64,000 bases of DNA from Desulfovibrio sp. (GCA_031272715.1 JAISTH010000071.1:62001-126000), one strand, 5' to 3'. Shown: positions 17,327 to 26,875, numbered from the stretch's first letter. Program-made: numbers and translations. Notes: a model not told the origin generated them from the letters alone.

Positions 17327-18223
17327 GTGAGCAAACATGGAGAAACCATCTCGTCTGAGCTTGGATATCAACAGCCGTACAGGTGGGATGCGATACTGAA
17401 GTTCTTTGCAGGGAGGGCGATTGCTGGTGTCGAAATCGTAAAGGATGATGCATATTTCCGCACAGTGCGCATCGCTCATGATGAAGGGCAGCTACTGCAC
17501 GGTTGGCTCAAAGTAAGCAATAATCCTGACAAATGCACACTGACAATCACTGCAAACAACGCTCTCAATCCTGCATTGCCGAAGATTTTGTCTCAAGTAG
17601 AAAGACAGTTTGACCTGCTCTGTGATCCCAAAGAAGTATATGACAAACTTTCTGTGATGGATGAAATACGTCCTGATCTCTGCAAAATCGGGACGCGGGT
17701 GCCGGGGTGTTTCGATGCATTTGAAATGTCCGTTCGGGCCGTGCTGGGGCAGCAGATCACCGTGAAGGCGGCGGGAACGCTAGCGGCAAGAATCGCCAGA
17801 TCCTTCGGGATGCCTTTGCAAACACATATTGAAGAGCTGACCCATACATTTCCATCGCCTGAAGACATACTGAATCTTGGTGATGACATCGTGGAGCGAT
17901 TCGGTGAACATGGTGTGATATCCGCGCGGTCAAGGACAATCCAGGAGTTGGCACGGTGCTTCAAAAAAAACGACATTGATTTTACCACCTGCACGAATCC
18001 CGAGAAGGAAATCGAGAAATTGTCAAAAATCCGCGGCATAGGGAGATGGACGGCTAACTACATCGCAATGAGAGCAATGGGGTTCAAGGACGCCTTCCTC
18101 GAAACTGACTATGGCGTAAAGAAAGCCCTGCGTTGCGACAATCCCAAACAGATTCTCGCTTTAGCGGAGAAATGGAGGCCATGGCGCAGTTACGCGACAG
18201 TCAATCTTTGGAACTCACTGTAA
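17327..18223 (+). CDS. alkA: DNA-3-methyladenine glycosylase II (AlkA)
   Basis: 298 residues from a GTG. The N-terminal AlkA domain starts LGYQQPYRWDAILKFF. The HhH-GPD core includes SVRAVLGQQITVKAA and the hairpin LSKIRGIGRWTANYIAMRA. The catalytic aspartate is predicted at D261 in ETDYGVKKAL. It removes alkylated bases such as 3-methyladenine. It resembles the AlkA half of Ada-AlkA fusions, but no Ada domain is encoded upstream. It is AT-rich relative to the backbone and sits 12 bp before ogt, so the two form an alkylation-repair pair at the head of the tRNA-linked island. Confidence 0.92.
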   Translation: MSKHGETISSELGYQQPYRWDAILKFFAGRAIAGVEIVKDDAYFRTVRIAHDEGQLLHGWLKVSNNPDKCTLTITANNALNPALPKILSQVERQFDLLCDPKEVYDKLSVMDEIRPDLCKIGTRVPGCFDAFEMSVRAVLGQQITVKAAGTLAARIARSFGMPLQTHIEELTHTFPSPEDILNLGDDIVERFGEHGVISARSRTIQELARCFKKNDIDFTTCTNPEKEIEKLSKIRGIGRWTANYIAMRAMGFKDAFLETDYGVKKALRCDNPKQILALAEKWRPWRSYATVNLWNSL

Positions 18224-18235
18224 AGGTAGCTGAAA

Positions 18236-18775
18236 ATGTACTACTCGACAACATATAAATCCCCTGTCGGAAAGCTTACCCTCGCAAGTGACGGTGACAA
18301 TCTCGTCGGCCTATGGATAAATGCCCAGAAATACCATGGCGACTCATTGCCCGAGAAACCCACTGCGAAGGACGACATCCCCGTGTTCTTCATGGTGAAC
18401 GAATGGCTTGACGGATACTTCGCGGGAGAGAGACTGGGCATCTCCCATTTGCCCTTGGCGCCCATAGGCGGCGCATTCCGCCAGGGAGTCTGGGACATTT
18501 TGCGGACGATTCCGTACGGCGAGGTCACCACCTATGGCGATATAGCGAAGGAGATGGCCGGCAGGATGCACAAGCAAAGGATGTCCGCACAGGCCGTCGG
18601 CGGCGCTGTGGGTCACAACCCCATTTCCATCATCATACCCTGTCACCGTGTCGTCGGCTCGAACGGGAGTCTGACAGGATATGCCAGCGGCATTGCGAAA
18701 AAGGTGAAGCTTCTCAAGCTTGAAGGCGTCGACATGACCAAGTTCTTTGTCCCGAAGAAAGGGACTGCACTCTAA
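18236..18775 (+). CDS. ogt: methylated-DNA--protein-cysteine methyltransferase
   Basis: 179 residues. The active-site PCHRV has C136 as methyl acceptor. The helix-turn-helix region GEVTTYGDIAKEM and the arginine-finger-like region are present. It repairs O6-methylguanine by irreversible transfer to its own cysteine. There is no Ada regulatory domain. It follows alkA by 12 bp. Confidence 0.96.
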   Translation: MYYSTTYKSPVGKLTLASDGDNLVGLWINAQKYHGDSLPEKPTAKDDIPVFFMVNEWLDGYFAGERLGISHLPLAPIGGAFRQGVWDILRTIPYGEVTTYGDIAKEMAGRMHKQRMSAQAVGGAVGHNPISIIIPCHRVVGSNGSLTGYASGIAKKVKLLKLEGVDMTKFFVPKKGTAL

Positions 18776-18787
18776 CAGTGTAATGTG

Positions 18788-20080
18788 ATGTACGAAATGT
18801 TGTCATTTTTAAAACTCTGCATTGCATGTAGCATTGCAACGTTGATACTACTCAACACGTCTACCCCTCTAATGGGAGCAAACACAGGAAAAAGCAATCG
18901 ACAGATGCAGCCGGCAAGCAAAGGCAATAATGACGATGCCCTTGCCACTGCAGTTGTCAACAAAATACGCAATTTTGAAGCGAAGAGCTATCCCGTCAGT
19001 CAAGGATACCCACCGATTGGACAGGCTTTTGACCTATACTTCGATGAAACGTCTTGGGAAGCCGAAAGACTTTCAGACCAAATGAAATTGATGACGGAGA
19101 AGTTTTTGCAGCAGACTGGAGGTCAGAAATACCTGCGAACATACGCAAATGGCGTGTTTACCGGAATAATGAAAACGGACACCGGCAAGGATATCACGGA
19201 GTGTTTCTTTTCTGTAAATGGAGCAAGCGATAACAATGTCAATGCCTGCACACGAGAATTATGCGAAAGCAAGACCGTACAACGTTTTGAAAACATACGG
19301 CTTTTCTCACAGTTCCTGGCTTGCAGGAAGAATGGAAAGCTAATCACCGACACAAACGAGTTTCTTTCAAAAGTCTATCAGGATCCACTTATAGATGAAG
19401 ACCATGCGAAAAATGTCGGTGCTACTCATGAAAATTGGGTCTCCGACAATGCGCAGACACAACGGACAGAATATCCTTATAAATTTTCGGAACAGAGGAG
19501 AGCTGAAGAGTTCTTTCTTGATACGATGCTCTCTCGCGGCGGCGTGACGTCACAATCGACAAATAGCAATCCTCTGGCTGAATCGAAGGAGCTGGTTAAA
19601 GATACTGAGCTTGCTTCTGCGATCATAAAGAAAGTGCGAGGCTTTGAAGCGAGATCCTATCCATCAAGCAAAGGGTATCCCACTATAGGTCAAGCTTTTG
19701 ACAATTATTTTAAAAATCCAATTTGGCAGGCAACGGAGCCATCAAAAGAAATTCTTGAAATGATGGCGAAACGCTTGAGAGAGACCGGAAACGAAAAATT
19801 CATACCGACAATAACAGGCGGCACGTTCTCTGGTACAGCTAAGGCAGGGCAAGGAGAAGAGAATGTCGAATGTTTTTTCTGTGTCTGGGGAGCCCCGGAT
19901 AACAATACAAATGCCTGCATGCGCGAGCTTTGCGAAGGGGCACAAGAGGTAAGATATTCAGGAATGCGACTTTTCTCTCACTTCCTTGGATGTACGGTCA
20001 ACGGAAAGCTCGTTCCTGACGTCAGTAGCTTGATTGATCAGATCTACCATGATGTGAAGGTTCAGAATGGTAAATATTGA
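18788..20080 (+). CDS. secreted protein with two copies of an uncharacterised domain
   Basis: 430 residues. Residues about 5-30 are a signal peptide (LKLCIACSIATLILL). The rest contains two copies of one domain of about 150 residues, at about 50-200 and 273-424, joined by a polar linker. Shared landmarks: FEA(K/R)SYP; KGYPTIGQAFD (YPPIGQAFD in copy 1); ECFF; DNN(V/T)NAC; RELCE; RLFS(Q/H)FL followed by a Cys; NGKL. Four Cys positions are kept in both copies and could form disulfides. The TIG-AFD-F-W pattern recalls small uncharacterised proteobacterial exported proteins, from memory only. Encoded in the AT-rich island right after ogt; function unknown. Confidence 0.75.
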   Translation: MYEMLSFLKLCIACSIATLILLNTSTPLMGANTGKSNRQMQPASKGNNDDALATAVVNKIRNFEAKSYPVSQGYPPIGQAFDLYFDETSWEAERLSDQMKLMTEKFLQQTGGQKYLRTYANGVFTGIMKTDTGKDITECFFSVNGASDNNVNACTRELCESKTVQRFENIRLFSQFLACRKNGKLITDTNEFLSKVYQDPLIDEDHAKNVGATHENWVSDNAQTQRTEYPYKFSEQRRAEEFFLDTMLSRGGVTSQSTNSNPLAESKELVKDTELASAIIKKVRGFEARSYPSSKGYPTIGQAFDNYFKNPIWQATEPSKEILEMMAKRLRETGNEKFIPTITGGTFSGTAKAGQGEENVECFFCVWGAPDNNTNACMRELCEGAQEVRYSGMRLFSHFLGCTVNGKLVPDVSSLIDQIYHDVKVQNGKY

Positions 20081-20218
20081 CGGTCGCATAATTATTTGTA
20101 AAGTCTGACCGGGTGTGCATCGCCACCTCAACCATGCGGCGTGTGGTCTTCAAATAAATATGCGCCCATCAACAACACAGTTTTACTTACATGTGACGAT
20201 AATTTTTAGGAAGTTGAT

Positions 20219-21451
20219 ATGAATTGGGAAGGCTATCGAATACGAGAACTTATCGAAAATAGTGAGGGCATTGATGTCGAGTTCATACCCTGCAGGAATA
20301 GTGTCAGCGACTCTGTCTATGAAACCATTTGCGCTTTTCTCAATAGATATGGTGGCACAATCCTTCTCGGCGTGCAAGACGATGGGACCGTAGAGGGAGT
20401 CGATCCAAACGCCATAGAAAATATACACAAAGAATTCATTGATGTTGTCAGTAGTCCCCTGAAGATTTTTCCGCCAATACGCTTGCCTATTGACGAATTC
20501 GTTTTTGAGGAAAAGAAGATACTTCGCATATTTGTCCCTGCCGGCGACCAAGTCTATCAGTGCAATGGCCGCATTTACGATCGGCACGAAAATCTCGACT
20601 TGGATATTACTAAAGACGTAGACAAATTAACATTACTTTTCAAGCGCAAACAGTCAGAATCTAATCTAAATGAAATTCTTCCTCATTTAACTCTTGATGA
20701 TATTGAACGTGATTGGATCCAGCCATGTCAGAATATGGCATCCGTGTACTGGGAAGGCCATCCTTGGAAGGGTATGGGCGAACTGCAATTCTTGAAAAGT
20801 GCACAGCTCTATGGTACCGACCCATCAACACATAAAGAAGGACTACGACTAGCTGCGATACTGCTTCTGGGGAAGCGATCTACACTGCAGAACTTGATTC
20901 CGCATCATAGCACTGACTTGATTTTTAGAAAAGTAAATATTGATCATTACGATGACCGAGACCTTGTAGATGTCAATTTGCTTGAAAGCTATGATCGTAT
21001 CATGACTTTTGTAAAGAAGCACCTGCCTAGCCCATTCTATTTGGAAGGCATAGCATCTATAAGCCTCCGTGATAAAATTTTCCGTGAGATTGCATCAAAT
21101 ATCTTGATACATCGTGACTACGCAAGTAATTTTCCCGCTAAAATCATCATAGAGTATGGTAAAGTTACTGCAGAAAATGCCAGTGCTTCTGGTCAGTCAG
21201 GCCGCATTGATGTCAAGGATTGTACTCCAATACCAAAAAATCCCTTACTTGCACATTTCTTCCGCCAAATTGGCCGCGCAGATGCATTAGGGTCGGGTTT
21301 ATGGAATTTAAAAAAATATTGCGTGCCGTATGGCGGGGCGGATGCGGAACTCATGGAAGGTGATATATTTAGAACTATCGTAAAAGTGCCCGAGTTCAAT
21401 AGTATAGAAGCATATCGTCAAGCTAGAGGCCCTACTAAAGTTGATGCTTAG
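20219..21451 (+). CDS. AlbA_2/Schlafen-type putative nucleic-acid- and ATP-binding protein
   Basis: 410 residues. Residues about 10-120 form an AlbA_2 (Schlafen AlbA-like) domain, with FLNRYGGTILLGVQDDG as the strongest match. The normally conserved E-F-K of the domain start reads VEFIPC here. Residues about 285-380 carry a GHKL-type ATPase remnant: FREIASNILIHRDY, then NPLLAHFFRQIGRADALGSG. This is the domain set of COG2865-type proteins often found in islands and near defence genes. Exact function unknown. AT-rich; AGGA lies about 8 bp before the ATG. It is the last clear gene of the tRNA-linked island. Confidence 0.8.
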   Translation: MNWEGYRIRELIENSEGIDVEFIPCRNSVSDSVYETICAFLNRYGGTILLGVQDDGTVEGVDPNAIENIHKEFIDVVSSPLKIFPPIRLPIDEFVFEEKKILRIFVPAGDQVYQCNGRIYDRHENLDLDITKDVDKLTLLFKRKQSESNLNEILPHLTLDDIERDWIQPCQNMASVYWEGHPWKGMGELQFLKSAQLYGTDPSTHKEGLRLAAILLLGKRSTLQNLIPHHSTDLIFRKVNIDHYDDRDLVDVNLLESYDRIMTFVKKHLPSPFYLEGIASISLRDKIFREIASNILIHRDYASNFPAKIIIEYGKVTAENASASGQSGRIDVKDCTPIPKNPLLAHFFRQIGRADALGSGLWNLKKYCVPYGGADAELMEGDIFRTIVKVPEFNSIEAYRQARGPTKVDA

Positions 21452-21843
21452 CAGATTTTTTGCCAAGTTCACGTTGTGATTGATTTGAAAATTAGCTGAT
21501 GTCCTATTTTCGGCTGCATCATTTTAGCCAGCTAAATCCGTCATATCACGGACAGCCGTCCGTCATGATATTTCCAACTATTATCAAAATCACTAAATTT
21601 TGAGGAGGGCATCTGTAAATCATATTCCCAACTTGTTTTAGGTTCATCGGCACCGTTGTAAGGCAACCTTTGCTATAACTTCAACATTTCCCTAAAACGT
21701 GCGCCAGCAGTACTGTGTTGTATGCGTCCCCCGGAAAACAATTTTTTACAAACGCATTTCAACCTGTACATGCTCGACAACGTGATTTAAGTCAGCTGCG
21801 TTTGCTATCATTGTCCAGAATGTCAAACCCAAGGAGTGCAATC
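21452..21843. other. AT-rich spacer with a dyad
   Basis: No gene seen. A bulged hairpin at 21543-21571 (outer ATATCA/TGATAT, inner CGGAC/GTCCG) is followed by TTCC and may terminate the preceding transcript. Composition returns to GC-rich at about 21840. Confidence 0.45.
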
Positions 21844-22335
21844 ATGCATCGTATCCTTCCTCTCTTAATGGTTCTGTTACTGGCCGCCACCAGTGCGTTC
21901 GCGGCATCGGCCGACAAGCCGGCCATGCAACTCGCCGACGATCTGACCTTGGCCGAAGCCCAGTCCGTTGTGAACGCCGCACTGGCCTTCTCGGCGAAGC
22001 AGGGCGTCCCGATGAACATCGCCGTGGTCGACGCCGGCGGCAACCTCAAGGCTTTCTTCCGTGAAGACGGCGCGTTCCTTGGCAGCATAGACATCTCCCA
22101 GAAGAAGGCCGTCACGGCTCGCTTCTTCAACATGCCAACCGCAAAGCTCGGTGCTGCCGCCCAGCCCGGGCAGGAACTCTATGGCATCGAGGTCACAAAT
22201 GATGGCCTGATCATATTCGGCGGCGGCGAATTGCTGATTCGCAAGGGTTCCATCGTCGGCGCCATCGGCGTGAGCGGCGGCAGCGTGAAGGAAGACACCG
22301 CAGTGGCCCAGGCCGGAGCCGCGGCATTGAAGTAG
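21844..22335 (+). CDS. exported HbpS/GlcG-like heme-binding protein
   Basis: 163 residues from the ATG at 21844 with AAGGAG 8 bp upstream. Signal peptide about residues 1-21, ending FAASA. The rest is a single GlcG/HbpS domain: LTLAEAQSVVNAALAFSA, VVDAGGNLKAFFREDGA, SQKKAVTARFF, and a C-terminal GAIGVSGGSVKEDTAVAQAG. Homologues bind heme or iron, or act as extracytoplasmic partners of sensor kinases. The periplasmic location is predicted from the signal. It is monocistronic, convergent with mnmA across a strong hairpin. Confidence 0.88.
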   Translation: MHRILPLLMVLLLAATSAFAASADKPAMQLADDLTLAEAQSVVNAALAFSAKQGVPMNIAVVDAGGNLKAFFREDGAFLGSIDISQKKAVTARFFNMPTAKLGAAAQPGQELYGIEVTNDGLIIFGGGELLIRKGSIVGAIGVSGGSVKEDTAVAQAGAAALK

Positions 22336-22400
22336 TCCCAGCGTCGCCTCTGCACCGATTCGGCGCAAGGGCGAAAATCCGACGATGCAGCTGATACGGG

Positions 22401-22429
22401 AGAGCCCCTCGGCAATGTCGAGGGGCTCT
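22401..22429. terminator. bidirectional terminator between hbpS-like gene and mnmA
   Basis: AGAGCCCCTCG (22401-22411) pairs perfectly with CGAGGGGCTCT (22419-22429) around a 7-nt loop. It is followed by CTTCAATTTTC on the plus strand, and lies between two convergent genes. Confidence 0.8.
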
Positions 22430-22431
22430 CT

Positions 22432-23604
22432 TCAATTTTCGGGGGGTGTGAGGCCGGCCTGTGCGCGTTCGGGCAGGATGACGCCCCCGCCGACCACCAT
22501 GTCCCCCGCATAGAGCACCAGCGACTGGCCGGGTGCCATGCCCTGCTGCGGCTCGGCGAAGGCGACCTCGAGTTCCCCGGCCGCGATGTCCTGCAGGACG
22601 TCCGACACCGCCACGGGGAGTTGGGAGGATCGCAGCCGGGCCCGCAACGGCGTTTCGATCTCCTCAAGGGGGACGATGAAGCGCAGGTTCCCCACGCGGC
22701 AGGACGGCCTGTGGGACTCGGCCCAGGTCCCCACCACCACTTCGTTGCGGGCGGCATCGACGCGAAGGACGTACAGGGGCTCGCTTGCGGCGATCCCAAG
22801 CCCCCTGCGCTGTCCCGGCGTGAAGCGCCAGAAGCCCGAGTGGGTGCCAAGCTGCCTTCCGGCCGTGTCCACGATCCTGCCCGGCGTGTCCCTGACCTCG
22901 AGGATGTCGGCCCGGTCGCCGGAGTAGAAGTCCTGGCTCTCGGGCTGGTCCGCCATGGGCAGCCCGGCCCGGCGCGCGATGTCCCGTACCTCGGCCTTGG
23001 TCATCTCCCCCAGGGGGAGGATCGTCCGTCCGAGCTGTCGCTGGTCGAGCCGATAGAGGAAGTAGGACTGGTCCTTGGGGGTGTCCACCCCCTGACGCAG
23101 GACGTGCCTGCCGTAGGTTTCGGAGAATCCTGTCCTGGCGTAGTGGCCGGTGGCGAAGAGGTCGAAGCGTAGTCCGCTTTTCGATGCGGCCGCCGGCAGC
23201 ACGCCGAACTTCACGAGATGGTTGCAGCGCACGCAGGGGTTCGGGGTGAGGCCCGCCAGATATTCCCGGCGGAAGTAGGCGAGCACGATGCGCCTGTATT
23301 GCCGGGCACAGTCCAGGACATGATGGGGGATGCCGATGCGCCTCGCCGCCTCCCGGGCAAGCTCGATCTCCTCCCGTTCCCCGCAGTCGTAGCAGGCGTG
23401 TCGCGCCGGGGCGTCGCCCGGGGGGCCGTCGTAGATGGCCATGGTGACCCCGATGACGTCGTGTCCCCGTTCCTTGAGGAGCAGCGCGGCCACCGCGGAA
23501 TCCACGCCTCCGGACAGCCCCACCAGCACCGTCGTCCTGCCGGAGGGGATGGCGGTCTCCCTTGCGGGAGAAGAAGCAGGGGGACGCAATGCCGGGCTAT
23601 CCAT
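22432..23604 (-). CDS. mnmA: MnmA/TrmU-family tRNA thiolase, cysteine variant
   Basis: 390 residues. PP-loop SGGVDSA at 31-37 adenylates the tRNA wobble uridine. The catalytic region reads NPCVRCN, C124 and C127, in place of the NPDxxCN of E. coli MnmA. An extra CYDC pair lies at 71-74. The position that usually carries the second catalytic cysteine (DSQDICF-type) reads PESQDFYSGD, without Cys. The four N-terminal cysteines could hold an Fe-S cluster, as in CxxC-type thiolases. The ATG overlaps the end of hrpB by 8 bp, so translation is probably coupled. Expected product: 2-thiouridine in tRNA. Confidence 0.85.
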   Translation of the reverse strand: MDSPALRPPASSPARETAIPSGRTTVLVGLSGGVDSAVAALLLKERGHDVIGVTMAIYDGPPGDAPARHACYDCGEREEIELAREAARRIGIPHHVLDCARQYRRIVLAYFRREYLAGLTPNPCVRCNHLVKFGVLPAAASKSGLRFDLFATGHYARTGFSETYGRHVLRQGVDTPKDQSYFLYRLDQRQLGRTILPLGEMTKAEVRDIARRAGLPMADQPESQDFYSGDRADILEVRDTPGRIVDTAGRQLGTHSGFWRFTPGQRRGLGIAASEPLYVLRVDAARNEVVVGTWAESHRPSCRVGNLRFIVPLEEIETPLRARLRSSQLPVAVSDVLQDIAAGELEVAFAEPQQGMAPGQSLVLYAGDMVVGGGVILPERAQAGLTPPEN

Positions 23605-26152
23605 GGCGGCCTCGCGTCTTTGGGCGCGCCGTGGGAGGCGCCGTCAGGGGATCCTCGGGCCAGGGGTGTTTGGGGTAGCGGCCTCGCATTTCGGCCCGCA
23701 CTCCAGGGTAGCCGTGCTCCCAGAAATGTCCCAGATCCCCCGTCACCTGCAGCGGCCTGCCGGCCGGGGAGAGCAGGCGCAAGGTCAGGGGGATGCGGCC
23801 GTTCGCGATGCGAGGCGTCTCGCGGCAGCCGAAGAACTCCTGAAGCTTCGCGGCAAGCCAGGGGCCTCCCGTCTCGCCGTAGACGATCTCTCGGCGGTTG
23901 CCGGAAGGGGTCTCGAGCTCCCGGGGGAGTTCCTGATCGAGGCGATGCCGCAACCGGCCTGGAAGCAGGGAGGCCAGTCCTGCACGCAAGGCGCCGACAT
24001 CGACGTCGCCGACCCTGGTGTGACCGGCGAGGGCGGGGGCGAGCCATTCGGGTATCCGGGCGAGAAGTCGGTCGTCCGTGACGTCCGGCCACGGGTCGCC
24101 CTCGAGGTCGCGCATCGTGGACACCCTCGCCTGCCATTGACGGCAGGTGCGATCGAAGGGCAGCAGGGTGAATGCGTCGGCGCCCAGATCCTGCAGATGC
24201 CTGCACAGCAGATCTCTGCATGTCTCGGCGTCCGGGGCGGGCAGCGGGACGTCGGCGAGAACCAGTTCGTCCAGCAGGCGCTCGCGTCTGGCGACGATTT
24301 CGCCGGCCGGGCCGAGGCGGACGGTGTCCCGCATCCGGATCGACGGGCCGAAGCAGGTCTCGATGTCCTCCAGGGTCAGGCCCATGGCCCGGCGTATCCG
24401 CGCCCCCGTGACGTCGATGGCGGCGATGGCGAGAAACTCCCGCCGGGACAGGGGATCGCTCTCCGGCAGATGGGCCGAGGTGCCGCATCGCAGGCGGTAC
24501 CACACCTTCCCTTGGGACGGTGTGCGGCCGCCGCCGGCGGCAGTCGTCCGTCTGGCCACCCATCCGGGCCACGCCAAGGCCAGCAGGGCGGGCAGCCGAT
24601 CCGTCCATGCGTCCCGCCAAGGTTCGAGCCGTATCCCGAGGTGTCTCGCAAGGCGCTGGGCCTGATCCCGCCCGATTTCCGGGGCGTTGGAGCGGCCTTG
24701 CGCCGCCTGGGCGATCTGGAGGACAAGATCGCCTCCCGCATGGGCGCCCCGGGGGGACGTCTCGCGTTCGAGGAAGGCGGCCAGATGGCAGGCGGCGGTT
24801 CCGAGTCCCATGGCCTTCCCTCGGCAGCAGAGGGCTGCGAGGCGGGGATCCGCCGGGATGGCCGCCATGTCGCGGCCGAGATCGGTCACCTTGCCATCGC
24901 TGTCCAAGGCGCCGAGACCTTCCAGGGTCTTGCGGGCCTCGTCGAGATGCGTCGCCGGGGGCGGATCCAGAAAGGGCAGGGACGCGATGTCCGCGATGCC
25001 TTCCGCCCGCAGTTGCAGGACCATGCCGGAAAGATCCCCGTCGAGCATCTCCGGACGATCCTTGGCGGGCATCCCACGCTCCTCCTGCTGATGCCAGAGT
25101 CGGCCGCAGACGCCTGGCGCGTTGCGACCCGCCCGCCCGGCCCTCTGGGCGGCCGATGCGAGAGAGACGCGGCGGGTCACGAGGCGCGTGAGACCGGTGG
25201 CGGGGTCGAGGCGCGGCTGTCGGGAAAGTCCGGCGTCCACCACGCACCGTATGCCGTCGATGGTCAGGGACGTCTGGGCGATGGATGTGGCCAGCACCAG
25301 CTTGCGCCGAGCCCCTGCGGGGGCGAGGGCAGCGTCCTGCGCGGCCGGGCCGATGGCCGAGTGGAGCGTGTGCAGGTCGACGTCCGGGGGCAGGCGATCC
25401 TCAAGAAGCCGGGCCGTGCGGCGGATCTCGGCCATGCCAGGCAGGAACGCCAGCAGGCTTCCCGACTCTGAGGCGAGGAGATGGAGGCAGACGTCCGCCA
25501 TGTGCCGCCAGAAGGCCACGTCCTCGAAATCCCCCGTGGGAGGCGGCAGATATCGCACGTCGACGGCATGGGGGCTTTCCCCGCCGGCCAGTATCGGGGC
25601 GTCGCCGAGAAGCCGCGCCACGGGTTCGGCCTCAAGCGTTGCCGACATCACGCAAAGTCGCATGTCCGGCCGCAGCGCCTGCCGGCTTTCCAGGGCAAGG
25701 GCGAGAGCGGCGTCGGCCGCGATCGAGCGTTCGTGGAATTCGTCGAAGAGGATGCAACCGACGTCAGGCAGGTCGGGTTGGGAGAGGAGCATCCGGACCA
25801 GCACGCCCTCGGTGAGGATTTCGCATCGGGTGCGGGGGCCCGTCAGGGTCGCGTCCCTGGTGCGCAGCCCCACGAGTCCTCCGGGAACGTCCCCGAGGAG
25901 GGCCGACATGTGGCGGACGAGCGCCTGGGCGGCGATGCGTCGGGGTTCCAGCAGCAGGATCTTGCGGCCTTCGAGGAAGGGGGCGTCCAGGAGGCGGAGG
26001 GGGACTCTCGTGCTCTTGCCGGCCCCGGGCGGGGCGCAGAGGACGAGGGTTCCCGCCCTGCCCAAGGCGTCGAGACAAGGCCCGAGCAACGCGTCCACCG
26101 GGCATGGCGGGAGGGAACCGATGGCGCAGTGTGGGCGCGCCCGAAGATCCAT
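23597..26152 (-). CDS. hrpB: ATP-dependent helicase HrpB
   Basis: 851 residues from the ATG at 26152, 20 bp after hslV; the frame is open further upstream, but only inside hslV. Walker A GAGKST is at 43-48 and the DExH box DEFHER is near residue 137. LLLEPRRIAAQA and the SAT motif MSATLEAEPVA are typical of the HrpA/HrpB branch. The conserved HrpB C-terminal domain follows (GRYPKHPWPEDPL near the end). Role in bacteria is poorly known. It lies between hslV and mnmA on the minus strand. Confidence 0.94.
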   Translation of the reverse strand: MDLRARPHCAIGSLPPCPVDALLGPCLDALGRAGTLVLCAPPGAGKSTRVPLRLLDAPFLEGRKILLLEPRRIAAQALVRHMSALLGDVPGGLVGLRTRDATLTGPRTRCEILTEGVLVRMLLSQPDLPDVGCILFDEFHERSIAADAALALALESRQALRPDMRLCVMSATLEAEPVARLLGDAPILAGGESPHAVDVRYLPPPTGDFEDVAFWRHMADVCLHLLASESGSLLAFLPGMAEIRRTARLLEDRLPPDVDLHTLHSAIGPAAQDAALAPAGARRKLVLATSIAQTSLTIDGIRCVVDAGLSRQPRLDPATGLTRLVTRRVSLASAAQRAGRAGRNAPGVCGRLWHQQEERGMPAKDRPEMLDGDLSGMVLQLRAEGIADIASLPFLDPPPATHLDEARKTLEGLGALDSDGKVTDLGRDMAAIPADPRLAALCCRGKAMGLGTAACHLAAFLERETSPRGAHAGGDLVLQIAQAAQGRSNAPEIGRDQAQRLARHLGIRLEPWRDAWTDRLPALLALAWPGWVARRTTAAGGGRTPSQGKVWYRLRCGTSAHLPESDPLSRREFLAIAAIDVTGARIRRAMGLTLEDIETCFGPSIRMRDTVRLGPAGEIVARRERLLDELVLADVPLPAPDAETCRDLLCRHLQDLGADAFTLLPFDRTCRQWQARVSTMRDLEGDPWPDVTDDRLLARIPEWLAPALAGHTRVGDVDVGALRAGLASLLPGRLRHRLDQELPRELETPSGNRREIVYGETGGPWLAAKLQEFFGCRETPRIANGRIPLTLRLLSPAGRPLQVTGDLGHFWEHGYPGVRAEMRGRYPKHPWPEDPLTAPPTARPKTRGRHG

Positions 26153-26171
26153 CGGAGCGGGAACCTTGCCG

Positions 26172-26843
26172 TCAGGCGCCGGGCGCATCCTGGGCGGGCG
26201 ACTTGGGAGTCGTGGCGCGTTTTGCCGGTGTCGCGGCCTTCTTTCCATCGCCGTCCGGGGTCTTCGGGGCGTCCTCCGAGGGCGGGGCCTGTTCCGGGGC
26301 GGGCAGGATTTCCACGGTCAGGTTCTGGTTGGTGAAGACGCATATCTCGGCGGCGATGGCCATGGCGTTGCGGACGATTTCCGGGGCGGGGAGGTCGCCG
26401 TGGCGCAACAGGGCCCTCGCGGCGGCCAGTGCGTAGGGTCCGCCGCTGCCGATGGCGGCCGCGTCGTCATCGGGTTCGATGACGTCGCCGTTTCCGGAGA
26501 GCAGCAGGATGGTCGTCTGGTCCGCCAGCAGAAGCATGGCCTCAAGCCGGCGCAGGTACTTGTCCTTGCGCCAGTCCTTGGCGAGTTCGACGGCGGCCCG
26601 GATCAGGTTCCCGCGGAACTCCTTCAACTTGCCCTCGAAGAGTTCGAACAGGGTGAAGGCGTCAGCCGTTGCGCCTGCGAATCCCGCAAGTATCCGTCCT
26701 TCCTGGAGTCTGCGCACCTTGTGGGCGTTGTGTTTCATGACGGTGCTCTGGCCGAGTGTCACTTGGCCGTCTCCGGCCATGACCATGCAGCCGTCTTTCT
26801 TGACAGCCAGGATGGTGGTGGCGTGCATGATGTCCTGTCCCAT
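26172..26843 (-). CDS. hslV: ATP-dependent protease subunit HslV with C-terminal tail
   Basis: 223 residues; the usual length is about 175. After the propeptide MGQDIMHA the mature chain would start at T9 ([10 protein letters not shown]), the catalytic N-terminal threonine. GDGQVTLGQ and [12 protein letters not shown] are standard. HslV forms the peptidase core of HslUV. From about residue 178 there is a 44-residue disordered Pro/Lys/Ala tail ([15 protein letters not shown]...), unusual for HslV. hslU is not in this window. The ATG at 26843 has GAGGGAG at 7 bp. Confidence 0.93.
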   Translation of the reverse strand: MGQDIMHATTILAVKKDGCMVMAGDGQVTLGQSTVMKHNAHKVRRLQEGRILAGFAGATADAFTLFELFEGKLKEFRGNLIRAAVELAKDWRKDKYLRRLEAMLLLADQTTILLLSGNGDVIEPDDDAAAIGSGGPYALAAARALLRHGDLPAPEIVRNAMAIAAEICVFTNQNLTVEILPAPEQAPPSEDAPKTPDGDGKKAATPAKRATTPKSPAQDAPGA

Positions 26844-26875
26844 GTCGAACTCCCTCGAATAGACATGATTTGAGC

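Noticed and set aside
16956..21840. Duplicated tRNA 3' end as an attachment site
   Set aside because: No second copy of the tRNA end was found by eye, so no attachment site is claimed.
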